A stretch of 12,480 nucleotides of DNA from an uncultured Veillonellaceae bacterium. GTDB taxonomy: Bacteria > Bacillota > Negativicutes > Veillonellales > Negativicoccaceae. Location: the NCBI GenBank assembly GCA_902488965.1, contig CABTYA010000030.1, positions 1 to 12,480 of the forward strand, written 5' to 3'. This document shows, piece after piece, positions 7,193 through 12,480 of the stretch (the stretch's first letter is position 1; every line of letters begins with the position of its first letter). The translations under genes were made by a program, and so were the position numbers. The notes below the pieces were generated by a model. That model saw nothing but the letters and a program-made list of their open reading frames with translations. It ran no database searches and was not told where the DNA came from.

Positions 7193-8142
7193 TGAACGGC
7201 GGACGAAATCGTTTTATCGCGCTGGTGGCGGTCATGCTCTGTCTGTGTCTCGCCGCATGCATGCCGCCGGCGCAGGAACGGACAGGCGGCTACACCGTCG
7301 TGGACGGGGCGGGACGCACGGTGACGCTGCCGCATGTACCGCAGCGGATCATCGCCAATACGGCTAATTTGGAAGACTTGGCCATCGGATTGGCGGGGTC
7401 CGGTCGAATGGCGGCGGTATCGGATGCGGCGGTGCGGGAGGACTCGCTCTGCCGTGATGCCGCCCGCGAAGTCAAGGCGCGCTGGGAAGGGCGGCTGACG
7501 CCGGAATTTATCATTGCGCAACAGCCGGATTTGATCATCGTTCAGGACAGCGACGAGCATCTGATTCATCTGGAAGATGAACTGGGGATTCCCGTGGTGG
7601 TACTTCCCGTCGCGACGAATCGGGAGATGATCCTCGAGCGGATTCGGATTGTGGCGGCCGCACTCCATGAAGAGGCACGCGGTGAAGAGATGCGGGCGCA
7701 TATCGAGGAGGGCGCGGCACGGATTGCCGCCCGCTTGGCGGATGTAGCGGCGGAGAATCGCCCGATTGCGCTGATGTACTCGGTGCAGGGCGCGTTCGGC
7801 AGTCCCGAAGGATTGGCGCATCATGTCCTTACCGATGCGGGCTTGCGCAACGGCGCGGCCATCGTCGGCCTCAAAAAAGGCGACCATTTGAGCAAGGAAG
7901 GCGTCGTACGGGCGCACCCCGACTACTTGATATTGCCGGAAGTGGCGTCGGTCAGTCGCGGGGATCAGTCCGCGGACGAGTTGGCGGCGGCGGTGGCCGG
8001 CGATCCCGCCTATGCGGAGCTTCCCGCCGTACAGCGCGGACATATCCTGCGTGTTCCCGATGCGTATCGCTATTGCTCTTCGCATCACTATATTGACGGC
8101 GTGGTGTTACTGCACGAAGCGGTCTACGGGCCGCTGCCGTAA
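7192..8142 (+). CDS. Lipoprotein solute-binding protein of an ABC importer (BtuF/FhuD/FepB type)
   Basis: The product has 316 residues. The N-terminus is a lipoprotein signal with lipobox LAAC, acylated at Cys23. After a short linker comes the Peripla_BP_2 fold: YTVVDGAGRTVTLPHVPQRIIA opens lobe one, PEFIIAQQPDLIIVQ is the typical 'this is where the ligand is' strand, and SKEGVVRAHPDYLILPE is typical of lobe two. This family passes siderophores, heme or cobalamin from the receptor to an inner-membrane permease. In a diderm cell the lipoprotein would sit on the periplasmic side. The start codon shares one base with the receptor's stop, so both are made from one message and probably handle the same ligand. 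No permease or ATPase gene follows: a terminator comes 18 bases after the stop, so they must be encoded elsewhere. Confidence 0.9.
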   Translation: MNGGRNRFIALVAVMLCLCLAACMPPAQERTGGYTVVDGAGRTVTLPHVPQRIIANTANLEDLAIGLAGSGRMAAVSDAAVREDSLCRDAAREVKARWEGRLTPEFIIAQQPDLIIVQDSDEHLIHLEDELGIPVVVLPVATNREMILERIRIVAAALHEEARGEEMRAHIEEGAARIAARLADVAAENRPIALMYSVQGAFGSPEGLAHHVLTDAGLRNGAAIVGLKKGDHLSKEGVVRAHPDYLILPEVASVSRGDQSADELAAAVAGDPAYAELPAVQRGHILRVPDAYRYCSSHHYIDGVVLLHEAVYGPLP

Positions 8143-8160
8143 GAGGATGCGTGCATAATA

Positions 8161-8190
8161 AAAGAGCGACAGGTGACTGTCGCTCTTTTT
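8161..8190. terminator. Intrinsic terminator after the receptor-lipoprotein operon, probably bidirectional
   Basis: A 12-bp perfect stem (AAAGAGCGACAG / CTGTCGCTCTTT) closes a GTGA loop, a GNRA-type tetraloop, and is followed by T on the plus strand. On the minus strand the stem is followed by TTTTATTAT, so it can also stop the bioY-bioD transcript. Confidence 0.92.
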
Positions 8191-8301
8191 GCGTGTCGGA
8201 AGCGGCCGCAGGGGGGCGCCCCTCCGTGAGACGGAATCCGCCGCACCGACGAATTTGGCAGCGGTGCGCGCCTAAGTATCGGTCAATGGCGGTGTGTGTT
8301 T
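8191..8301. other. Non-coding gap between terminator and bioD
   Basis: About 110 bases, G/C-rich, including AGGGGGGCGCCCCT at 8210-8223. No ORF with a ribosome binding site, no T-run hairpin and no promoter pair are visible. It is probably the 3' untranslated tail of bioD running to the hairpin at 8161-8190. Confidence 0.5.
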
Positions 8302-8997
8302 CTAAAATAACGCGTCGATATCGAGATATTCGCCGGCCCAGGCCGCGAGAGCGGCGGGAGTGAGTTCTCCTTTGTAGGTCGGCAGCATGCCGATGACGGG
8401 GATGCCGCTGCGCGCTTCCATCGTGCGGCGGTTGCTTTGTTCCAACACCGACTGCGGATCGTCACAGCCGTTCAAAATCACGGCGGCGACGGTCAGTTGA
8501 TGACCTTGACAATAGTACACGGTGGTCAGCAAGCGATTGATGGCGCCGAGACGGTTGTCGCAGACCAGGATAATCGGCAGCTGCAGATGCTGCGTCAGGT
8601 CGATGACCGTGTAGTCTTTGGCCAGGCCGGTGGTGATACCGCCCGCGCCTTCGACCAGCACATGATCAAATTGGGCGGCGAGCTTTCGGTAGGCATCTTC
8701 CATGACCGCCGGCGATGTTTCGACACCGGTGCGGGCGGCGGCGAGATCGGGGGCCAGTGCCGGTCCCAGTACGTACGGATTGATATGCGGGCGGAACGAT
8801 TCCGGCAGGCCGGCCATCTGCAACAGGAATGACGCGTCTTCCGATACCGGCGTGCCGTCCGCTGCGGGGACGGCACCGCTGGCGACGGGCTTGAGGCCGG
8901 CGGCGCGTTGCCCGCGGCTGCCGAGCATCGCCAGCAGGGTACCGGTGACAAATGTTTTGCCGGCGTCCGTATCGGTGGCACTAACGAGATAATTCAC
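8302..8997 (-). CDS. bioD: Dethiobiotin synthetase
   Basis: The product has 231 residues, the normal length. BioD closes the ureido ring of dethiobiotin from 7,8-diaminopelargonate, CO2 and ATP in the cytoplasm, the penultimate step of biotin synthesis. The P-loop is ATDTDAGKT (residues 7-15), with Lys14 and Thr15 and Ala in place of the usual first Gly. Lys36 in GLKPVASG and Glu116 in VEGAGG match the substrate and metal-binding positions of the family. LGAINRLLTT and the late ILNG are also typical. The start is GTG (8995-8997) with AAAGGAG nine bases upstream. The first 17 bases overlap the end of bioY, so the genes are co-transcribed and coupled. No bioA, bioB or bioF is present, so synthesis must be completed elsewhere or from imported precursor. 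Confidence 0.95.
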   Translation of the reverse strand: MNYLVSATDTDAGKTFVTGTLLAMLGSRGQRAAGLKPVASGAVPAADGTPVSEDASFLLQMAGLPESFRPHINPYVLGPALAPDLAAARTGVETSPAVMEDAYRKLAAQFDHVLVEGAGGITTGLAKDYTVIDLTQHLQLPIILVCDNRLGAINRLLTTVYYCQGHQLTVAAVILNGCDDPQSVLEQSNRRTMEARSGIPVIGMLPTYKGELTPAALAAWAGEYLDIDALF

Positions 8998-9574
8998 GAG
9001 CGCTCACTCCTTTGTAGAACTGAACGGAACGATGTAATTGCGGTACGACGAAGGCACTGGCCAGGCCGAAGAGGATCACTTCCGCCGGCATCGGAATCAG
9101 TGATGCGGACATGATCGCCCACAGCGGCAGAACCTCGTTGAAGTAGATGTTGACAAGCAACCATTTGTAGCCGATGCCGAATACGTAGACGGCGCAAAAA
9201 CACAGGAATGTCATCCAAAGGTAGCGCACGCGGCTGTCCTGCTCATGCCCGCGGACCAAGTAGCCTGCCAGCCAGGCGGCCGCCATGTAGCCGAGCAGGT
9301 AGCCGAACGTCGGTTTCAGGATATAGCCGAGCCCGCCGCCTTCGACGAAGATCGGTACGCCGAGCAAACCGAGCAGGGTATAGACGGCAACGACGCGCGC
9401 TCCGCGCCACGGGCCGAGTAAGTATCCCGCCCAAAGGACAAACAGCGGACCCAAGTCGAAATAGTCCATCCATACCAGCGGCAGCCGAATGAATGCGCCG
9501 ATGGCAATCAGCGCGACGAATACGGCCTCCTGTACCAACATCACGGTGTGATGTCGTGATTGTGTGTGGTTCAT
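8981..9574 (-). CDS. bioY: Biotin transporter substrate-binding component BioY
   Basis: The product has 197 residues and about six hydrophobic membrane segments. BioY is the S component of an ECF-type vitamin importer: it binds biotin in the cytoplasmic membrane and works alone or with the EcfA/A'/T module. The diagnostic stretch lies at residues about 73-96: VPIFVEGGGLGYILKPTFGY, then LLGY, matching the P-x-F...GG...PT-GYLLG signature. Other family features are the N-terminal ALIAIGAFIRLP and, near the end, PAEVILFGLASAF. The ATG at 9572-9574 follows GGAGGGG. It is the first gene of a two-gene operon with bioD. A BirA-type operator lies 22 bases upstream, so repression by biotin is expected. 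Confidence 0.95.
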   Translation of the reverse strand: MNHTQSRHHTVMLVQEAVFVALIAIGAFIRLPLVWMDYFDLGPLFVLWAGYLLGPWRGARVVAVYTLLGLLGVPIFVEGGGLGYILKPTFGYLLGYMAAAWLAGYLVRGHEQDSRVRYLWMTFLCFCAVYVFGIGYKWLLVNIYFNEVLPLWAIMSASLIPMPAEVILFGLASAFVVPQLHRSVQFYKGVSARELSR

Positions 9575-9595
9575 ATAACCCCTCCATTTCTCTTA

Positions 9596-9628
9596 TTGTA
9601 AACAATAGTACACCTAAAGGGATAACAA
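9596..9628 (-). promoter_or_regulatory. BirA (biotin repressor) operator upstream of bioY
   Basis: TTGTAAACA-N15-GGATAACAA on the plus strand is a long interrupted palindrome. Its left arm matches the BirA half-site TTGTAAACC at 8 of 9, and its right arm matches GGTTAACAA at 8 of 9. The spacing of 15 is within the usual BirA range. It lies 22-54 bases before bioY and overlaps a possible promoter, as expected for repression by biotinyl-AMP-bound BirA. Confidence 0.82.
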
Positions 9629-9633
9629 ATCAA
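9605..9633 (-). promoter_or_regulatory. Possible bioY-bioD promoter inside the BirA operator
   Basis: On the minus strand, TTGATT (9628-9633) and TACTAT (9605-9610) are 17 bases apart, each 4 of 6 consensus. The -10 falls in the operator spacer. The match is modest; the position is what makes it plausible. Confidence 0.4.
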
Positions 9634-9696
9634 TAGGGAAAATAAATTTCAATTTTTGTTGACAATGGGTCGTTGCGGAAAGGCGACGGCGGCACC

Positions 9697-9727
9697 AAAA
9701 AAGAGCAACGGAGGTCCGTTGCTCTTT
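9697..9727 (-). terminator. Intrinsic terminator of the third TonB receptor gene
   Basis: On the minus strand, the perfect stem AAAGAGCAACGGA / TCCGTTGCTCTTT with a two-base centre ends in six T. It starts 12 bases past the receptor stop. The plus strand has only a three-T run, so termination is mainly in the minus direction. It separates the receptor from the bioY-bioD unit downstream. Confidence 0.9.
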
Positions 9728-9739
9728 GCGGTAATCCAA

Positions 9740-11692
9740 TCAGAATTCGTAGCGATACGACAGGAGGTAGTTGATCGGAGTGGAGCGGTAGAACGTACCG
9801 GAGTGCGATACGTTGTCTTCCCGATCGAGTACGTTGTCGATGCGCAGCGAGAGACTGTTTTCATCGTTGAAATGATAGGTCGTATTCCAAGTCGTCAGGA
9901 GATACGGTTTAGTCGGCGAAGAGGGGCTGCTGGACGGGCTGCCGACACGGTCCGCAAGGTAAGCGGCCGTCAACGTGCTGCTCCACGGGCCTTGGGCATA
10001 GGTGAGAGTGCCGTTGACCTGCCAGCGGCCGTAGCTGCGGTCCCAGTACGGTTTTTTCGCTGTTTTACCGTTGTCTTTGTACATCGGATTGTTGTAGGAG
10101 ACACCGAGACGGTAGGACCACGGTCCCTCTCCTTGATATTGCATGGAAATTTCCGCGCCGGTGTTTTTGAACTCGGAGTTGATGTATTGATAACCTATCA
10201 GGATGCCGTCTTTATCTTTGTCAAGATCGACTTTGATGTTGTCGTTGATACGCGCATGGTATACGGCGAATTGATAAAGATGGTCATCATGCATCTTCTT
10301 GTAGCCGACTTCATAGTTGATGCCTTTTTGCGGCTTCAGACCCGGGTTCGGCATGGCGCTGCCGTTTTTCCCGAACATCTGACTGAAGGTCGGCATGATG
10401 AAGGACTGCGAAACATTGACGTACAAGTTTTCGTCCGGATTGAGTTGATGAATCCACTGTCCCGCCGCGGAGAAGTTGCTGTGGTTCGTGTCGGCGGTCG
10501 AGTTGCGCGTCTTGGTTTCGCGTCCCGAGAGAATAATCGTATCGCGGTCGTTCAGCCGATGTTCCGCCTGCAGGTAGGCCGCCCAGATATCACGGCTGTA
10601 GCGGTCGTCGGTGTCTTTGTACAGCGAGGCTTCGTAAAATTCATGTTGGAACGTGATGCCGGCAATCCAGTCCGTCTTGTCCCCGCGCCAGGTTTTTTGC
10701 AAGTCAAGACCGTAGTTGACGTTTTCTTCCTTGGTATTATAGAAACGTGCTTTGCCTTTGGCAGGACTATGCGTTCTTGTGAAGAAGTTGCCGCCGTCGG
10801 CTTGCATGAAGACACGGTTGTGGTAGGCGTGAGCGGTGAAGTCATCGCTCTGATAGTTCACTTGGAAGAGCCGTTGGTCGCTCGTATAGGTCCGATATTG
10901 CTGCAGATCGCCGATTTTGCCGGGCCAGTTTTTCGGTTTGGTCGGTTTGGCGAAGTAGTAATATTCGTAATCCGTAGCGGATTTGAATTTGTCAAACGAC
11001 ATGCTCAATTCGTCGCTGAAACGATAGCCCAAGTGGAGCGAATCTTTGCGCGAGCCGGGCAAATCCGCATAGCGGAAATCGTCGACTTCGGTAACATGTT
11101 GCAAGAGTCCCCAGTGTTCGCGATGCAGACCGAGAGAGAAACCGTCCATGTTGAGGTTGAGGTCGGCTTGGCGCTGGCCGTAGTTGCCGTAGCCGAGCAG
11201 GAGCGAATTCGGCGCATCGTCCTTGGTGATGATGTTGATGACGCCGGCCATCGCTTCCGAGCCGTACAGTACGGAGCCGCCGCCCTTGGTCACTTCGACA
11301 CGGTCGATGCGTTCCGTCGGGATCGCATCGAGATAGTACTTGCCGCGGGCGTTGATCGGGTTGCCGTTGATCATGACGAGCGTACCGTTTTTAATCCCGC
11401 GAATGGCGATTTCGTTGCTCATCGTGCCCATGTGGCCGCCGGCCGCGCCGAACGATTTGTAGGCGATGCCCGTGATACCGGCGAGCGCAGTGTGGATATT
11501 GGTCGCGCCGGCACGGCGGATCGATTCTCCCTGCATAATTTCAATCGACATCGGGACATCGATTTCCGCTTTGGCGGAACGTGTCGCCGTGATGACGACC
11601 GGATTGAGTGTGACCATGTCGGCGGCTTGTGCGCCGGCGACTCCCAAAGTCAGCACACAAGCGGCGAGCAAGGCCGCATGACGTTGTTTCAT
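9740..11692 (-). CDS. TonB-dependent outer-membrane receptor (intact, paralogue of the 5201-7192 receptor)
   Basis: The product has 650 residues, counted from ATG at 11690-11692. The ribosome binding site GGGAGGT and a clear signal peptide (residues 1-23, ending AQA/AD) fix this start. A TonB-box-like LNPVVITATR follows, then a plug with IAIRGIKNGTLVMINGNPIN and GGGSVLYGSEAMAGVINIIT. The barrel ends NYLLSYRYEF. The segment YRFSDELS is identical in the receptor at 5201-7192, and LKPQKGINYEVGYKK and the LDRED...NYLL tail align closely, so the two are paralogues. It is a single-gene unit with its own terminator. No Fur box is recognisable upstream; an AATGTA-N5-TACATT palindrome lies there instead. 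The ligand is unknown. Lying beside bioY-bioD does not by itself show a biotin role. Confidence 0.93.
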   Translation of the reverse strand: MKQRHAALLAACVLTLGVAGAQAADMVTLNPVVITATRSAKAEIDVPMSIEIMQGESIRRAGATNIHTALAGITGIAYKSFGAAGGHMGTMSNEIAIRGIKNGTLVMINGNPINARGKYYLDAIPTERIDRVEVTKGGGSVLYGSEAMAGVINIITKDDAPNSLLLGYGNYGQRQADLNLNMDGFSLGLHREHWGLLQHVTEVDDFRYADLPGSRKDSLHLGYRFSDELSMSFDKFKSATDYEYYYFAKPTKPKNWPGKIGDLQQYRTYTSDQRLFQVNYQSDDFTAHAYHNRVFMQADGGNFFTRTHSPAKGKARFYNTKEENVNYGLDLQKTWRGDKTDWIAGITFQHEFYEASLYKDTDDRYSRDIWAAYLQAEHRLNDRDTIILSGRETKTRNSTADTNHSNFSAAGQWIHQLNPDENLYVNVSQSFIMPTFSQMFGKNGSAMPNPGLKPQKGINYEVGYKKMHDDHLYQFAVYHARINDNIKVDLDKDKDGILIGYQYINSEFKNTGAEISMQYQGEGPWSYRLGVSYNNPMYKDNGKTAKKPYWDRSYGRWQVNGTLTYAQGPWSSTLTAAYLADRVGSPSSSPSSPTKPYLLTTWNTTYHFNDENSLSLRIDNVLDREDNVSHSGTFYRSTPINYLLSYRYEF

Positions 11693-11729
11693 ACAATTAC
11701 CTCCCTGTGCGGGTAATCCCCGCTTCCCT

Positions 11730-11746
11730 AATGTAATATATACATT
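11730..11746. promoter_or_regulatory. Palindrome upstream of the third receptor, candidate operator
   Basis: AATGTA-ATATA-TACATT is a perfect 6-bp inverted repeat with a 5-base A/T centre, 38-54 bases before the receptor start. It covers a minus-strand -10-like TATATT (11735-11740). A second palindrome, GTACGTAC (11747-11754), abuts it. Size and place fit a dimeric repressor site, but it does not fit the Fur consensus (about 6 of 14). No convincing -35 is seen. Confidence 0.45.
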
Positions 11747-11857
11747 GTACGTACCGCCGTTGACGGATTCGGGCAAGTCATTTGCAAGGAGATTCTCAGA
11801 CAACCTTTACCTCTTGCCGTCAAGGGGGGCAAAATCGGTGCGTAACATTAGCGGTCG

Positions 11858-11866
11858 TGCTATAAT
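11858..11866 (+). promoter_or_regulatory. Extended -10 promoter of the universal stress protein gene
   Basis: TGCTATAAT combines a perfect TATAAT (11861-11866) with the TG extension. The expected -35 position (GTGCGT) is poor, which is usual for extended -10 promoters. Transcription would start near 11873, only about 17 bases before the ATG. Confidence 0.7.
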
Positions 11867-11889
11867 GTCAGTACAAGGAGGGATTTCCT

Positions 11890-12384
11890 ATGAATGCGTA
11901 TCGTACGATTCTGGTTGCTGTCGACGGTTCGGAAAATGCCCATCGGGCGGTCGACATGGCGGTCATGTTTGCACAGAAGTATGGCGCGGAACTGATTTTG
12001 GCGCATGTGCTGGATGTGGAGTATTTTTCGGTCGCGTGGCTCAACCGTCCGCGGCATATCGAAGATACGGATGAGAATAAACAGCGCGTAGCGGACGCGC
12101 TCGGCATCGATGCGCATGCCGAGGAGCTCAACGACTATCGGCGCCAGTACAGCAGCGACGTGCTGACGATGGCGGCGGCGCGCGTACCGGAAGGGGTGCC
12201 CTTTACGGTGGTGCATGAGACGGGCTCGCCGCGCGAAGCGTTGCTGGAGATTGCCGCCGAGCGGCATGCCGATCTCATCGTGGCCGGCAGTCGCGGCTTG
12301 GGCACGGTCGCAGGGATGCTGGTCGGCACGGTGTCGGGGTACTTGGTACACCATGCATCGGTGCCGGTATTGGTCGTCAAGTAG
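11890..12384 (+). CDS. Universal stress protein (UspA family), ATP-binding type
   Basis: The product has 164 residues, one Usp domain. The N-terminus YRTILVAVDGSENAHRAVDMA has the conserved Asp12 strand and the helix start. The C-terminal nucleotide motif G-x2-G-x9-G-(S/T) is intact: Gly133, Gly136, Gly146, Thr147 in GSRGLGTVAGMLVGT. It ends SVPVLVVK, the usual last strand. The protein is therefore predicted to bind ATP in the cytoplasm and act in stress adaptation; no specific partner can be inferred. AAGGAGGG lies seven bases before the ATG and the gene has its own promoter. It diverges from the third receptor and no link to iron or biotin is evident. Confidence 0.95.
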   Translation: MNAYRTILVAVDGSENAHRAVDMAVMFAQKYGAELILAHVLDVEYFSVAWLNRPRHIEDTDENKQRVADALGIDAHAEELNDYRRQYSSDVLTMAAARVPEGVPFTVVHETGSPREALLEIAAERHADLIVAGSRGLGTVAGMLVGTVSGYLVHHASVPVLVVK

Positions 12385-12395
12385 AGGAGGTCCAT

Positions 12396-12467
12396 ATGCA
12401 TACGATTCTTACTCACTGGTTCAAACTGCACTTGCCCTCAAAGACGTCTTTGGCCTCGATGATGTAA
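12396..12467 (+). CDS. Possible 23-residue ORF after the stress protein gene
   Basis: A strong ribosome binding site (GAGGAGG, 12384-12390) sits at the end of the stress-protein gene, five bases before ATG at 12396. The frame then closes at TAA after 23 codons. The peptide (MHTILTHWFKLHLPSKTS, then LASMM) resembles nothing I know. It may be a leader peptide, or the start of a second operon gene whose body was lost. Such a good initiation site on so short an ORF is odd. It overlaps the minus-strand reading at 12413-12480, and both can hardly be genes. Confidence 0.25.
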   Translation: MHTILTHWFKLHLPSKTSLASMM

Positions 12468-12480
12468 ATGATTTGCCAAA
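12413..12480 (-). CDS. Possible C-terminal end of a minus-strand gene running in from the right
   Basis: On the minus strand a frame enters from the window edge and reads WQIIYIIEAKDVFEGKCSLN, then Q and TGA at 12413-12415. About 16 of its 21 codons end in G or C, more than the overlapping plus-strand frames, and the alternating hydrophobic and charged pattern looks like protein. If real, it ends 28 bases from the stress-protein stop with no terminator between. I do not recognise the family. Only 22 codons are visible, so this is weak. Confidence 0.33.
   Translation of the reverse strand, partial: WQIIYIIEAKDVFEGKCSLNQ

Noticed and set aside
8210..8223. AGGGGGGCGCCCCT as a terminator or operator
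   Set aside because: The arms are only about five G/C pairs with no T-run on either strand, and such runs are expected by chance in G/C-rich DNA.
9658..9663. Plus-strand TTGACA as a promoter -35
   Set aside because: No -10-like sequence lies 16-18 bases downstream and no plus-strand gene follows; the next element is a terminator for the opposite strand.
9656..11716. A 686-codon open frame on the plus strand opposite the third receptor
   Set aside because: It is the antisense shadow of a clear receptor gene: composition is Val/Arg-rich with no domain motifs, and no convincing ribosome binding site precedes it.
11693..11803. A 37-residue N-terminal extension of the third receptor
   Set aside because: It would put a non-hydrophobic stretch before the signal peptide; the ATG at 11692 has a good ribosome binding site, and the extension covers the likely promoter region.

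Overview
The window reads as chromosomal DNA of a diderm (outer-membrane-bearing) Firmicute, most likely class Negativicutes. Three TonB-dependent outer-membrane receptors and a lipoprotein solute-binding protein require an outer membrane. In contrast, the fused synthetase-glutaminase PurL, the strong AGGAGG ribosome binding sites and the sigma-A-type promoters fit a Firmicute. Codons are rich in G and C at third positions. Family and genus are not assigned, because nothing here fixes them.

Layout. (1) 1-2794, plus strand: the C-terminal part of purL, then two small unrecognised membrane proteins, closed by a bidirectional terminator at 2822-2851. (2) 2869-8142: an iron-uptake-like island. 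A TonB receptor on the minus strand (2869-5007) is broken by a single in-frame amber codon. A divergent plus-strand operon (5201-8142) encodes a second TonB receptor and a translationally coupled lipoprotein binding protein. The 193-bp region between them holds two opposing promoters, a Fur-box-like sequence on the plus promoter, a small palindrome over the minus -35, and a tetranucleotide repeat in the leader of the broken receptor. (3) 8302-9574, minus strand: bioY-bioD (biotin import and dethiobiotin synthesis), with a convincing BirA operator upstream. (4) 9740-11692, minus strand: a third TonB receptor, clearly paralogous to the second. (5) 11890-12384, plus strand: a universal stress protein with its own extended -10 promoter. 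The last 96 bases are ambiguous: either a small ORF after the stress-protein gene or the tail of a convergent gene entering from the right.

Together, the second receptor and the lipoprotein would carry a metal complex or similar ligand across the outer membrane to an ABC importer whose permease and ATPase are not in the window. The TonB-ExbB-ExbD machinery is also absent. I found no RNA genes, CRISPR array or complete mobile element, and no clear new defence or metabolic system. The most notable points are the amber-interrupted receptor with its repeat-bearing leader, the Fur-like and BirA-like control sites, and the paralogous receptors flanking a BirA-controlled biotin pair.
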